Shown here piece by piece: positions 44,794 to 54,025 of a stretch of 64,000 bases of DNA. The notes under the pieces are model-generated. The model was given only the letters and a program-made list of their open reading frames with translations, searched no databases and had not been told where the DNA came from. The stretch is taken from assembly GCA_964611035.1 (NCBI GenBank), contig CAZSWT010000009.1, positions 8,806 to 72,805 of the forward strand, given 5' to 3'. The stretch is from B33-G16 sp964611035. Its GTDB lineage: Bacteria; Desulfobacterota; DSM-4660; Desulfatiglandales; B25-G16. A program made the position numbers and the translations under genes. The first letter of the stretch is position 1. Each line of letters starts with the position of its first letter.

Positions 44794-45636
44794 TTAACCT
44801 ATTTTTAACAGAGATGCAGCATTCTCCCCGCATATCTTTCCTATGGCATCTTTGGATAGACCTGCAGCTTTCATCTCCTTGAAGTAACGGCTCGGTTTGA
44901 TAAGGGGAAAATCGCTGCCAAATAGTATCTTATCTAAACCCACTATCTTTGTGGAGATAGAGTAAATCTCTTTATCATAAAGATACGGGGAAGCAGCGGT
45001 ATCAAACCATGTGTTTTTTAATACCGCTTTGACCACCTTTTTCATTAGATAGTAAAACAAAATGCCTCCTCCCCAGTGTGCAAGGATGATTTTATTATCT
45101 GGAAAGTAGTGCAGAAAATCGTATATTTCTTTTAGCGTCATAGGGGTCTTTCCAGGGTAGTAATGGCCAAGAGATTCATTTGTGTGGAGAAGAATGGGTA
45201 GATCAAATTTTTTTGCTATTTCAGCAATGGGCCCAAAGGCCTTAATGGTATCTTCTGAGATAGCTGATGTATAGAATGCCAGCTCTCCTACCCCGGAAAG
45301 ACCTGATTTCAGGCACCTTTCAAGTTCTTTTTCAGCGTCTTTGGCCAGGGGGAAAAATGTGCTAAAGCCTATCAGTCTATCCTTGTATCTTTCAACTACA
45401 TTGAGTATATAGTCATTATTCCGTTTGAAATAATCCTTGGTTTTCCATGGGAAGCCAAATACAACCGATTTATCTACTCCCTCATTATCCATATTCCTGA
45501 TAAGCTCTTCTGCCCCAGCAAGTTTTGACCCAGGAACACTATAAAGCAACTTGAAAGCTGCCTCACCGTCAAAAAAATCTTCCCTTTTATCTCTGATTTC
45601 AACTGGAAAGATGTGGGTATGAAAGTCTATTATCAT
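44794..45636 (-). CDS. Amidohydrolase-2 family protein
   Basis: 280-residue metal-dependent hydrolase or decarboxylase fold. The HxH metal site is in MIIDFHTHIFP at the N-terminus. Further metal-site elements are LPILLHTNES, IILAHWGGG and the late Asp in ILFGSDFPL. The gene lies 4 bp after the methylmalonyl-CoA epimerase gene on the same strand, so they share a transcript. Substrate not predictable. Confidence 0.85.
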   Translation of the reverse strand: MIIDFHTHIFPVEIRDKREDFFDGEAAFKLLYSVPGSKLAGAEELIRNMDNEGVDKSVVFGFPWKTKDYFKRNNDYILNVVERYKDRLIGFSTFFPLAKDAEKELERCLKSGLSGVGELAFYTSAISEDTIKAFGPIAEIAKKFDLPILLHTNESLGHYYPGKTPMTLKEIYDFLHYFPDNKIILAHWGGGILFYYLMKKVVKAVLKNTWFDTAASPYLYDKEIYSISTKIVGLDKILFGSDFPLIKPSRYFKEMKAAGLSKDAIGKICGENAASLLKIG

Positions 45637-45640
45637 TAGA

Positions 45641-46042
45641 TTATTTCTCGCAGAGCTCCACTAATATGCCGTGTGACTCTTTGGGATGGATAAAGGCGAT
45701 CCTGGCTCCTCCGGCACCATTACGGGGTTCCTGATCAATGAGCCGGACTCCCTTTTTTTTGAGCTCTTTCAGGGCCTCATCAATATTTTCTACCCTGAAT
45801 GCAATATGCTGCACTCCCTCACCTCGGGAGGCAATGTATTTTGCCACAGGACCATCCGGTGATGTTGATTCAAGCAATTCCAGCTCACTATCAGTAATGG
45901 GGAAAAAGCCTGTCTTTACCTTTTGCTCTTCAATGATCTCTTCTTTTTGAAGTTTTAATCCCAGTATATCAGTAAAAAATTTTCCTCCCTCCTCAATGCT
46001 GTTTACAGCTATTCCTATATGGTCAATGTGTTTTATTTTCAT
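45641..46042 (-). CDS. mce: Methylmalonyl-CoA epimerase
   Basis: Interconverts (R)- and (S)-methylmalonyl-CoA in propionate metabolism. 133 residues, the normal size for this vicinal-oxygen-chelate enzyme: IKHIDHIGIAVNSIEEGGKFF, then GVQHIAFRVENIDEAL, and FIHPKESHGILVELCE with the metal-binding Glu. It is first in a two-gene unit with the amidohydrolase. The SucCD pair elsewhere in the window fits the same pathway. Confidence 0.93.
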   Translation of the reverse strand: MKIKHIDHIGIAVNSIEEGGKFFTDILGLKLQKEEIIEEQKVKTGFFPITDSELELLESTSPDGPVAKYIASRGEGVQHIAFRVENIDEALKELKKKGVRLIDQEPRNGAGGARIAFIHPKESHGILVELCEK

Positions 46043-46104
46043 ACCCTTCTCCTTTTTATTGATGTACGTTGTGTGTTGTAGGTAGTTTTCTGATATAATA
46101 TCTC

Positions 46105-46624
46105 ACCGCTGAGGCGCAAAGTACTCTGCCCTTCGGGGCTACTCCTCTAATTCATTTACAATTCGCACTATACCATCCCGCATTACCGGCACATTAAAAT
46201 TTAGAAGCAATCCTAAATTGAGGCCAGACAATTTGAGATATGTCAAAAGTTGTGCCTTATGGATTGGCTCGATCTTCTCGCATGATTTCAATTCAAGTAT
46301 GATTGCCTTTTCAACAACGGTATCCAACCTATAACCACAATCCAGTTTCTTTCCCTTATACTTTACGGGTAAGGGCTTCTGCCTTTCAACTGATAAACCT
46401 TGGAGACTCAGCTCATAGCATAAGCATTCTTCATATGCTGATTCAAGTAAACCAGGTCCAAGGGTTTTATGTACCTCTATAGCTGCACCTATGATTTTAC
46501 TGCTTAATTTATTAATATCCATTATCAATCCAATTTCACAAAAGGATGCGAAGCTTTTCCCTTGCCGGCCTCTCAACGGCAAGGGAAAAATCTTTTTTCT
46601 CTGCGTACTTTGCGGCTCTGCGGT
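46105..46624 (-). mobile_element. GxxExxY element 1 (gene plus terminal inverted repeats)
   Basis: Ends ACCGCTGAGGCGCAAAGTAC (46105-46124) and GTACTTTGCGGCTCTGCGGT (46605-46624) are inverted repeats with 18 of 20 matches. Inside are the GxxExxY gene and, in its leader, a perfect 13-bp hairpin (46555-46567 with 46577-46589). Confidence 0.75.
46139..46522 (-). CDS. GxxExxY protein (PDDEXK_3 family)
   Basis: 128 residues from ATG 46522 (an earlier in-frame start is inside the leader hairpin). The motif GLLESAY names the family. YRLDTVVEKAIILELKSCE carries the Asp and Glu-x-Lys of a PD-(D/E)XK nuclease fold, and LLTYLKLSGLNLGLLLNFNVPVMRDGI is the conserved end. The gene fills the space between inverted repeats, so a nuclease moving or maintaining this element is plausible. 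Activity is not known. Confidence 0.88.
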   Translation of the reverse strand: MDINKLSSKIIGAAIEVHKTLGPGLLESAYEECLCYELSLQGLSVERQKPLPVKYKGKKLDCGYRLDTVVEKAIILELKSCEKIEPIHKAQLLTYLKLSGLNLGLLLNFNVPVMRDGIVRIVNELEE

Positions 46625-46690
46625 GAAACATAAACTTTTCTTAAGTCAATGCTTGCATTTTCTCTCTCTCTTTGTAAAATATAGGTGACT

Positions 46691-46876
46691 GGTATCTTGC
46701 CACAAAGGCACCAAGGCACCAAGACTATAGAATTATTCCTTATTATAGCCTTTTCAATCCCGATAAATCGGGATTGAAATAAATGAGAAAACTCCGTTAT
46801 TCAATTTATATTTATCTTCCCCGCCTGCCAGATGGCGGGCAGGTCTTTGGGTCTTTGTGCCTTGGTGGCTGAATAC
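46691..46876 (-). repeat. Gene-less GxxExxY-type element
   Basis: Left GGTATCTTGCCACAAAGG, right CTTTGTGCCTTGGTGGCTG with GAATAC. Contains CCCGATAAATCGGG and the CCGCCTGCCAGATGGCGGGC hairpin. Inverted relative of 41219-41372; the TAGAATTATTCCTTATTATA run matches the gene-side end of element 2. Confidence 0.75.
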
Positions 46877-46922
46877 AAATATAGAAGCTATTAACACAAT
46901 CAGAGAAAAAAGGGAATTATTT

Positions 46923-47171
46923 ATGAATATGCAGGGACCATTTAGATATTCTTCTGTAAACAAGAAGGGACAAGATCAATCAAGTTATGGTGAATTCGAG
47001 GCCATAGAACTTTACTGCCCCAAATGTGGAAAAGCAGTGCCAGTAATAAAATCCCTTCTTTTGATCTTACCTGAAGGTGACAAATATGAATACCGCTGCA
47101 GATTTTGCGGCACTACAGTAGGAGACAAAATTGACCGGCATGGTCAGTATTATTCTATTTTAAAGATGTAA
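46923..47171 (+). CDS. Zinc-ribbon protein
   Basis: 82 residues from ATG 46923 (AAGGGA 8 bp upstream); an earlier in-frame start lies in the repeat. Two Cys pairs, YCPKCG and RCRFCG, bracket KAVPVIKSLLLILPEGDKYEY, the usual zinc-ribbon layout. Small proteins of this shape occur widely in deltaproteobacteria, often near transport or sensing genes; function unknown. Confidence 0.75.
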   Translation: MNMQGPFRYSSVNKKGQDQSSYGEFEAIELYCPKCGKAVPVIKSLLLILPEGDKYEYRCRFCGTTVGDKIDRHGQYYSILKM

Positions 47172-47445
47172 TTATTAGTCAGTTGTTAGTTGTATGTGGT
47201 CGGTTGATAATTCTATTTTCAGAGGGATCGTATGCTGCATATTTTTATTGTCTCTTAGTACCAGGTTCTACTCAATTACCGAAAAATAATAGATCATTTT
47301 GCGCAAAAAAGCCTTGACATTTTTATCTTTAAGTGTTAGTGAGTGTAAAATGTTTTTATTTCCAGCAAGAAAGGAGGTGAAGGAGGTTTATTTTTTTTAA
47401 TTTTTTTTATTTTTTTTAAACAAAAACAATTAGGAGGAAAGAGTT

Positions 47446-48663
47446 ATGCGAAAATTATTAGTTTTACTTGCAGCGGTTGCATTTGTTGTTGCATTTACTG
47501 TACCTGCCATTGCCGCTGATAAATCGGTTAGTTTTTATGGTCAGGTGTGGTTTGACACCTTTCTTGAAGATGACTCAAAAGAATATAATACTGGATATAC
47601 TTTCGATGATTCAGATCTACGTTGGGATTTGAATGATAATGGTACCAGCCGCTTTGGTGCAAAGTTCAAGTGGGACAGTATGACTGCTAATATTGAAATA
47701 AGGCCTTTAAGCGCAAGTATGTACAGACAGTGGTGGGGTTCATGGAACTTTGGTGGCGGAAGCCTCCTTGTTGGCCATACATGGTCGCCTCTTTATGCTA
47801 ATGCCACTATCACGAATCAGTCTCACGCGGGCGGTACCGCGGGTGGTTACGGTTTTTGGGTTGGAAGTCTCCGACAGGCCCAGATAAGGTTGACCATGGG
47901 AGGCCTTACAGTGGCCTTGGTGGAACCAAGTGCTAGTAGTGCAGTTCTTCCTGCATATGCGGCAGCTTCGACTACAATTCTTACACCTGCAGCACGTGAT
48001 AAAGCAGATCCAAAAGGTAAATGGACCGATCTAGGACCAGTCACAATTGGCTATAATCTTTATGGGATACCAGCATCTGGTTACAAAACAGAGTTCGACA
48101 CCACCTTACCCAAATTAGAGGTAACCTATGCGCTAAAACTTGGTCAGATAGCCCTTGTACCATTTCTTGGGTGGCAGAGCTATGATGTGGTCGCTTTGTC
48201 TAATGACAAGAGCTACAGTATAGACGGTATGGTATATGGTATCACTGCAAAGGCCGCCTTTGGGGCTGGTTATGTTAATGCCCAAGTCTGGATGACGAAG
48301 AACGGCAAAGAGTGGGGAGATTTATATTACACAGGTGGATTTGGCGCATTCTATGATGCTGCTTCAGATAGCATAAAAGATGAGGATGGTATGGGCTATG
48401 GAATAACCGCTGGCATGAAGCTGAGCGATACGATGAAGTTTGAGGTAGGCTATGGTTCCGTTGAGTATGAACTTGACAGAGCTGGAACCTATGAAGACAC
48501 TGCCTCTGCTATGTATGCCCAGATGACAATCGCGCTTGCAAAAGGTTTTTTTCTATGTCCTGAAATCGGTGTAATAGACAAAGGGGATCACACAGTCGCA
48601 GGAGTAAAGACAGAGCAAGGTGATATGACCTATTACGGAGCTGCTTGGAAGATTTACTTCTAA
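47446..48663 (+). CDS. Outer-membrane porin-like beta-barrel
   Basis: 405 residues. Signal peptide MRKLLVLLAAVAFVVAFTVPAIAA, then repeated amphipathic beta strands (SVSFYGQVWFDTF, RFGAKFKWDSMTANIEIRP, YGITAGMKLSDTMKFEVGYGSVEYEL) ending in a terminal aromatic, WKIYF, the BAM recognition signal. AGGAGG lies 7 bp before the ATG, and a long T-rich leader precedes it, suggesting high expression. Exact substrate unknown. Confidence 0.85.
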   Translation: MRKLLVLLAAVAFVVAFTVPAIAADKSVSFYGQVWFDTFLEDDSKEYNTGYTFDDSDLRWDLNDNGTSRFGAKFKWDSMTANIEIRPLSASMYRQWWGSWNFGGGSLLVGHTWSPLYANATITNQSHAGGTAGGYGFWVGSLRQAQIRLTMGGLTVALVEPSASSAVLPAYAAASTTILTPAARDKADPKGKWTDLGPVTIGYNLYGIPASGYKTEFDTTLPKLEVTYALKLGQIALVPFLGWQSYDVVALSNDKSYSIDGMVYGITAKAAFGAGYVNAQVWMTKNGKEWGDLYYTGGFGAFYDAASDSIKDEDGMGYGITAGMKLSDTMKFEVGYGSVEYELDRAGTYEDTASAMYAQMTIALAKGFFLCPEIGVIDKGDHTVAGVKTEQGDMTYYGAAWKIYF

Positions 48664-48696
48664 GATGTATATTTAACAAGTTGTAGAATCAAACTA

Positions 48697-48729
48697 CCCG
48701 GGGTTTTAATTATGCCCCGGGTTTTTTTA
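48697..48729 (+). terminator. Rho-independent terminator of the porin gene
   Basis: CCCGGGG (48697-48703) pairs with CCCCGGG (48715-48721), followed by seven T residues. Confidence 0.9.
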
Positions 48730-48913
48730 TTGACCGGATCGTTACTTGTTACTACCTGGATAGCTGTCGTTGGGCAGCTCAAAGGCAGGGTGGGTTTGAA
48801 AACTCTGTAATTTTCCGGATTTACGACTGAAAATTATTGAATTAGGGGAAAATATAATGTATTAGTGGGATGATTATAAAGAAGGATAAATTTTTAGTTC
48901 AAGGGCGCCTACA

Positions 48914-50092
48914 ATGGCTTTTACTCTCCAGCCAGCAACCAGAGATGATTTTATCAACCGGGAAGATATCATGCTGGAAATGCTTTCCTCACTGGAAGAT
49001 GAAAGGATAAGGATGGGGTATGCCCTTGTTGGCCCGAGAAGGATCGGTAAGACCTCTATCTTAAAAGAGCTTATAAGAAGGCTGCACGATAAAAAGAATA
49101 TTTTTCCTGTCTATTTCTCCCTGTGGGACCTTGTTGAAAATACACTCCCTGAGTTTTGCGCCAAAGTTACTTTCTCCATCATAGAGTCCTTCAAGCCCTA
49201 TCTCTCTTTAAAATTGAAGATAAAGAAACTTCTTAAGGTACCAGCATTGAAGTTCTTTGACGTCTTACATTCTCTGGATATCAAGATGTCCCTATTTGAT
49301 GAGATAGAGATAGCCTTAAAGATGGGAAGAAAAGGCGAGATCGATGCCGATGCTTTAATTGAGAAGCTATTCTCATTTGGAGAGAAGATGGCAGGCGAAA
49401 GTGGGGTGAGGCTTATCCTGATGTTTGACGAATTTCCCTCGATAATGGATATAAAGAACAAAACAAGGTTAGGAGAAGGCATAGTAAAGAAGATAAGAAC
49501 CATCTATGAAGATCTGGAAAATACCATTTTCTGTATTTCCGGTTCCATAAGAAGGACCATGGAGATAGCTGCCCTCTCTCCTTCATCTGCCTTCTACAGG
49601 CAGTTTATAGTTAAAAATATCGAGCCTTTCGACCTTGAATCTACAAGAGAGATTCTCGAAAAAAATCTTGGCGCCACAATAACCGAAGACGCTGTAAACA
49701 AGTTTTATGAATTTACCGGAGGCATACCTTTTTATCTCCAATTTCTTGGGAGAGAACTTGTAAGATCAGCTCCTGGGCGGGTTGAAATAAGGGTAATAAA
49801 AGAGATCTTTGAGGAATTTATATTTCAGGAGGGCGATATCCTCTTTTCTGAGCAGATAAAATCATTCAGCGATAAAGAAAAGATGATCCTTTCGAGGATG
49901 GCCTGTTATGATTTTAAGACACCTGCAGAAATCCAAAAATCTATTTATGAAAGTTCCAATGTAATAAGCAGGTACATAGAGTATTTTCTTTTAAAAGGTG
50001 TCCTTGAGAGGGAGAGAAAAGGTACTTATCGATTTATAGATCCGGTATTCAAAGAATGGCTGAAAAGGAAATTTATACCAACAGATTTGTAG
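48914..50092 (+). CDS. AAA ATPase, archaeal-ATPase/AAA_35 type
   Basis: 392 residues. Walker A LVGPRRIGKTSILKEL (near 37-52), Walker B LILMFDEFPSI, sensor CISGSIRRTM, and a C-terminal winged-helix-like part (KIILSRMACYD-type MILSRMACYDFKTPAEIQKSIYESSNVISRYIEYFLLKGVL). Related ATPases pair with mobile or toxin genes; HicBA lies 470 bp downstream. Role not decided. Confidence 0.8.
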   Translation: MAFTLQPATRDDFINREDIMLEMLSSLEDERIRMGYALVGPRRIGKTSILKELIRRLHDKKNIFPVYFSLWDLVENTLPEFCAKVTFSIIESFKPYLSLKLKIKKLLKVPALKFFDVLHSLDIKMSLFDEIEIALKMGRKGEIDADALIEKLFSFGEKMAGESGVRLILMFDEFPSIMDIKNKTRLGEGIVKKIRTIYEDLENTIFCISGSIRRTMEIAALSPSSAFYRQFIVKNIEPFDLESTREILEKNLGATITEDAVNKFYEFTGGIPFYLQFLGRELVRSAPGRVEIRVIKEIFEEFIFQEGDILFSEQIKSFSDKEKMILSRMACYDFKTPAEIQKSIYESSNVISRYIEYFLLKGVLERERKGTYRFIDPVFKEWLKRKFIPTDL

Positions 50093-50558
50093 GCTACAAA
50101 TTTGTAGGGGAAAACACTTGGTTTTTGGTTCATGATTGAAATCAGCTATGAGTAAGCCAATAGAAATTATCTTGACACCTTTTGGATTATCATTATAGTT
50201 TAATAGTGCTAGCGAAGCTCTGCCTCAAACCGACAAGTTGCTGGGGCAAATATAACATTGCTTGAGGCGAAGCGCTACTGGATGCTCGATGCTGGATAAA
50301 ATGGAGTGAACATTATATGAAATACATCCGAGCTTGCGTGGCATCAAGTCTGATATCTGTTGTCCGGCATTAATTCCCTCCCTAATATATTTCCTTCTTT
50401 GATGGCCTGATCCTTACCAACATCTCCCTTTGGTGGGAGGGGGAAGGCGTGCATCAGAGCTGAAATAAATATCGATTGATATTTGAGATTTCCGTTATTA
50501 TACTATTCAGCAGCAGTTTGATAACGATTTAAAACTCTGTAATTGAGGTGATTGAATT
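50093..50558. other. Gap without a recognised gene
   Basis: Contains decayed repeat text (GCTTGAGGCGAAGCG, GATGCTCGATGCTGG) and ends with the GAGGTGA ribosome-binding site of hicB. No gene seen. Confidence 0.4.
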
Positions 50559-50852
50559 ATGAAGTATGTGGGTTTCAAAGAGTATGTAAGAGAGATACTT
50601 AAAACGGCAGAATATAAAAAGGACTCTGAAATTGGCTGTGTTGTGGCAATAGCTCCAGTTTTGCCAGGCTGTATGACTCAGGGTGATAATATTGAAGAGG
50701 CCAGAGATAATCTCATAGATGCTATTGAGCTTTGGATTACAGTAGGGCTCAGAGAAGGAGAAGAAATGCCGCTTATTAATGGGGTCAAGTTGGTAACTGC
50801 TGCCGAGCGTATAGAAAAGTCCGCGAATACGGAAAGCACTACTTATGCCTAA
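50559..50852 (+). CDS. hicB: HicB antitoxin
   Basis: 97 residues. HicB-family start (MKYVGFKEYVREILKTAEYKKDSE-like), then VVAIAPVLPGCMTQGDNIEEARDNLIDAIELWI, the core that binds HicA. No separate DNA-binding domain is obvious at the C-terminus. GAGGTG precedes the ATG. It overlaps hicA by 8 nt, with antitoxin first. Confidence 0.88.
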   Translation: MKYVGFKEYVREILKTAEYKKDSEIGCVVAIAPVLPGCMTQGDNIEEARDNLIDAIELWITVGLREGEEMPLINGVKLVTAAERIEKSANTESTTYA

Positions 50853-51063
50853 AATACCTCCTTGTTCGAGAGGCGAATTAGTACGGAAGCTTCGGAAGTT
50901 AGGTTTTACAGGTCCGTTCACTGGAGGTAAGCACAGCTATATGAAACGAGGCGGATATAGACAGATTATCCCAAATCCTCATGGCAAAGATGTATCATCC
51001 GACTTAGTCAAGGAAATCTTGAAACAAGCTAACATCTCTGTGAATGAATGGCTGGTTGCCTAA
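50845..51063 (+). CDS. hicA: HicA mRNA interferase toxin
   Basis: 72 residues with a double-stranded-RNA-binding-like fold. The catalytic His is in FTGGKHSYMKR; GELVRKLRKLGF and NPHGKDVSSDLVKEILKQANIS are the family's flanking helices. Length and order behind hicB are typical. The module appears complete. Confidence 0.92.
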   Translation: MPKIPPCSRGELVRKLRKLGFTGPFTGGKHSYMKRGGYRQIIPNPHGKDVSSDLVKEILKQANISVNEWLVA

Positions 51064-51424
51064 CAGAATCCTTCAACAGACCGCTCAATTCGATAGACTA
51101 CATAGATGCGCTTGAAGATCCAGATGAAATCCGAGGGGGTCCTAATACGTCATACGATGTTTATGTGCAGTCGCAAAGCGACTTAATAATTAAGGATTCC
51201 TCATTAGATCCTGTCTGGTGGCTGAGCGAAAAGCAATGTTCACTGCGAGGAGTCCGGAAGGCTTTCGGGACAACATAACATTCTCGAAGCAAATAGATTG
51301 CTTCCCTTTGCTCGCAATGACGAAGAGGAATGTGCCTTCGACGGAACTCTGTAGCATGGTGCAAGGAATTATCGCGTTTAACTAATAAAACCAATAAAAC
51401 AAAAAACAATTGTGAGAGACAAAT
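51064..51424. other. Gap with decayed repeat text
   Basis: TTGCTTCCCTTTGCTCGCAATGAC (51299 on) is a relative of the CTCGCAATGAC element at 29228. A 76-codon frame (51048-51278) runs through it but has no family support. Confidence 0.4.
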
Positions 51425-53119
51425 ATGAATATCAATTCTCAACAAAAAAAGCACCAAATCTTGCGACTAAGGCAGTATAATATTTTTCTTTGTAAAATAT
51501 TTCCTGTTATTTTATTATCCATCATTTTTTTCCTTCCTTTGACGGCCCGTTCATCCACTAAGACCCTTGTGCTTTTTCCACTGGCTATCTATGCTGATCA
51601 ATCTAAGGCATATCTTGGTCAGGGGATTAAAAGTATGCTCATTTCCCGCATCTCCGGAGCGGGGATAGAGATTGTGCCTGATGAGAAATATACCTCTCTG
51701 TTGAGTGAAAAAGAAGGAAAGGGAATAACTTCTCAAAAAAGAGCAGAGGAGCTGGCCAGGAGACTTGAGGCAGATTATGTTATCTTTGGCAGCATCACAA
51801 CCATAGGTGGTGGCTATAGCCTGGATCTATCCCTACTTGAGTTAGAGAAGGATGGGTCCAAATTGACAAGGCTCTCTAAGGCAGTGGATGAAGATCAATT
51901 AATTCCACAATTGTCTGATGTGGCCTATAGATTAAGAGCACTCATAGAAGGAAAGGAAATGCCCGCCACACAAACGGCGGGTAAACCTGCCAGAAAAATA
52001 GCAGAAAAGGCCACTGTTTTACCAAAATCGCTGACAGCGAAGGGTATCTTTTCACAAATAGAGGGTGATAAGAAGGAGCCAAAAGCCACAGAAAAAGGTC
52101 TCTTTTTTAAGCCCACGAAGGAATACCAGGGTTTTAAACCAACAGGTAAGATCTCAGTAAATATGTCTGTGATGGCCTTTGACATAGGAGACCTGGATGG
52201 AAAAGGAGGAGTAGAGCTGGTTGTGTTAGGAAGAAAAAAATTGCTCCTTTATACAATGCACGGGGCCTCATATGCTCTCAAGGAAAGCCTTAATGCTAGT
52301 ATTGGCGAGGATTTTTTTAAGGTGAGTGTCGGCGATGTGGACAATAATGGGAGGGCAGAAATCTATCTGGTAAGCCGCTATGGTGTAAGGGCCAGAAGCA
52401 CTGTGTTTGCATGGGCTGGTGGGTTTAAAAGGCTTGATAGACTTACAGGCCATATGCAGGCAGTAAAGGATCCTGTCTCAGGCAAAGCATTACTACTTTT
52501 TCAGGACTCCAAGGTTGATGAGTTCTTTAGCGGCAGGATATATGTTATGAAGTATGGTGAAGGAGGAAAATTAACAAAAGGTGAAAAACTGCCTGAGCTC
52601 GAGGGAGGCCAGTTTTATACGTTAGCCCTTTTTGACCTTGATAAGGATCAAGAAGCGGAATGGCTTGGATTAGGAGAACCTGATTTAGGAGAACAATCCA
52701 ATCTCTCTGTATGGGACCAGGAGGGTGACATCATATGGAGCGGGAAAAAGGGACTTGGAGGCACTAACAATGCCATCAGGTTAGAAGAAGGACGTCCTGA
52801 AGGGGATCTGCCACCCATGATTTCATTTAACAGCAGATTTGTAATAACAGATATTGACGGAGATGGAGAAAGGGAAATTTTAGCCATAAAAAATATTAAC
52901 CCTGTAAAATATCTGCAAAATATAAAGTTCTATACTAAAGCAAACCTGATCGCTTACCGGAGAGAAGGCCAGAAACTTTCTCCGGCATGGACAACCAGGG
53001 ATATTGATTGGTGCTTAACTGATATAACGGTACAAGGCAACACCCTGTTTCTGGCTGCGCAAAAAAGTAAAATATTGAATATAGGTAAAGGCTCCAGTCA
53101 AATTATGTGGTTTGAATAA
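51425..53119 (+). CDS. Exported FG-GAP/VCBS repeat protein
   Basis: 564 residues. An N-terminal membrane or signal segment (IFPVILLSIIFFLPLTARS, about 26-44) is followed by a TolB-N-like part (YLGQGIKSMLISRISGAGIEIVP). Then at least four calcium-binding FG-GAP-type repeats occur: DIGDLDGKGGVELVV, VGDVDNNGRAEIYLV, LFDLDKDQEAEWLGL and ITDIDGDGEREILAI. It is probably periplasmic or surface-exposed; binding partner unknown. The stop lies 4 bp from an inverted-repeat element. Confidence 0.82.
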   Translation: MNINSQQKKHQILRLRQYNIFLCKIFPVILLSIIFFLPLTARSSTKTLVLFPLAIYADQSKAYLGQGIKSMLISRISGAGIEIVPDEKYTSLLSEKEGKGITSQKRAEELARRLEADYVIFGSITTIGGGYSLDLSLLELEKDGSKLTRLSKAVDEDQLIPQLSDVAYRLRALIEGKEMPATQTAGKPARKIAEKATVLPKSLTAKGIFSQIEGDKKEPKATEKGLFFKPTKEYQGFKPTGKISVNMSVMAFDIGDLDGKGGVELVVLGRKKLLLYTMHGASYALKESLNASIGEDFFKVSVGDVDNNGRAEIYLVSRYGVRARSTVFAWAGGFKRLDRLTGHMQAVKDPVSGKALLLFQDSKVDEFFSGRIYVMKYGEGGKLTKGEKLPELEGGQFYTLALFDLDKDQEAEWLGLGEPDLGEQSNLSVWDQEGDIIWSGKKGLGGTNNAIRLEEGRPEGDLPPMISFNSRFVITDIDGDGEREILAIKNINPVKYLQNIKFYTKANLIAYRREGQKLSPAWTTRDIDWCLTDITVQGNTLFLAAQKSKILNIGKGSSQIMWFE

Positions 53120-53123
53120 ATTA

Positions 53124-53237
53124 GGCCGCAGACCCGCCTGCCAGACGGCGGGCAGGTTTTCGCAGATACCCGCAGATAATTATTCTATTACTTCTTTATA
53201 TTTAATAAATCTTGATAATCTGTGTTTATCTGCGTCC
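53124..53237. repeat. GGCCGCAG/CTGCGTCC element, uninterrupted copy
   Basis: Same family as 39436-39921 but without the MITE: its complement reads GATTATCAAGATTTATTAAA and then TATAAAGAAGTAATAG across the insertion point. It lies 4 bp after one stop codon and 1 bp from the converging enoyl-CoA hydratase stop. Confidence 0.85.
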
Positions 53238-53238
53238 T

Positions 53239-54003
53239 TCACTTCTTTCTCTCCTCGAATTCCTTAAGAGATTCCTGCCGTTCTTTTGTAAAGACACAGG
53301 CCAAACAGGCCTCAATTTCATAGTCCATTAACGCCTCGAGGCTCACCTCACCCCGTGCCATATTAAGACCTTTTTTAATTATTTTAATAGAAAAGGCAGA
53401 GTTTTCTGCAATTTTTTTGGCCATTTCACTTGTTTTTTCCATAAGCTGATCCAGGGGAACAGCCTTATTAACCAGACCTATTCTTTCAGCTTCCTTTCCA
53501 TCGATATATTCTGAGGTAAATAGAAGCTCTTTGGCCTTTCCAGGGCCTATCAGATCCTGCACCAATCTCATTGCTCCTCCGGTAACTGATGATGTAACTC
53601 TGGCCTCTGGGGAGCCAATCTTTGCCTCTTCTGCAGCTAACCGGATATCACATGCAAGGGCCAGTTCGTAGCCTGATCCTAATGCATAGCCATTGATCGC
53701 TGCGATTATCGGCTTTTCAAAACGGATAATCTTTCGTGAAGTCTCCTGAAGCTCAACAAGGTAATCTCGATAGTCCTCTATACTCCTGTCCTTTGAATCC
53801 TTTAGATCCGCCCCGGTGGAAAATGCCCTTCCCTCTCCTGTGATAATCAAGACCTTTATTTCAGGATCATTCTTCACATCCTCTAAGGCTACCTGAAAAT
53901 CGAGCCAGAGTTGCTTGTTCATGGCATTCAATACCTGTGGTCTATTCAGTTTAATTGTAGCAATCCCTTCATCCTTTTCATAAATTATACATTCAAAGTC
54001 CAT
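53239..54003 (-). CDS. Enoyl-CoA hydratase/isomerase family protein
   Basis: 254-residue crotonase-fold enzyme of acyl-CoA metabolism. The oxyanion-hole segments are FSTGADLKD and AINGYALGSGYELALACDIR; IGSPEARVTSSVTGGAMRL holds the second Glu position; the C-terminal EFEERK is typical. It is the last gene of a minus-strand set with the fused CoA synthetase, separated from it by GxxExxY element 2. Exact substrate unknown. Confidence 0.9.
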   Translation of the reverse strand: MDFECIIYEKDEGIATIKLNRPQVLNAMNKQLWLDFQVALEDVKNDPEIKVLIITGEGRAFSTGADLKDSKDRSIEDYRDYLVELQETSRKIIRFEKPIIAAINGYALGSGYELALACDIRLAAEEAKIGSPEARVTSSVTGGAMRLVQDLIGPGKAKELLFTSEYIDGKEAERIGLVNKAVPLDQLMEKTSEMAKKIAENSAFSIKIIKKGLNMARGEVSLEALMDYEIEACLACVFTKERQESLKEFEERKK

Positions 54004-54025
54004 TGGTCACTCCTTTCTTAATTCT

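Noticed and set aside
51048..51278. 76-codon frame after hicA
   Set aside because: It overlaps the hicA end, runs into decayed repeat text and shows no family resemblance or ribosome-binding site.
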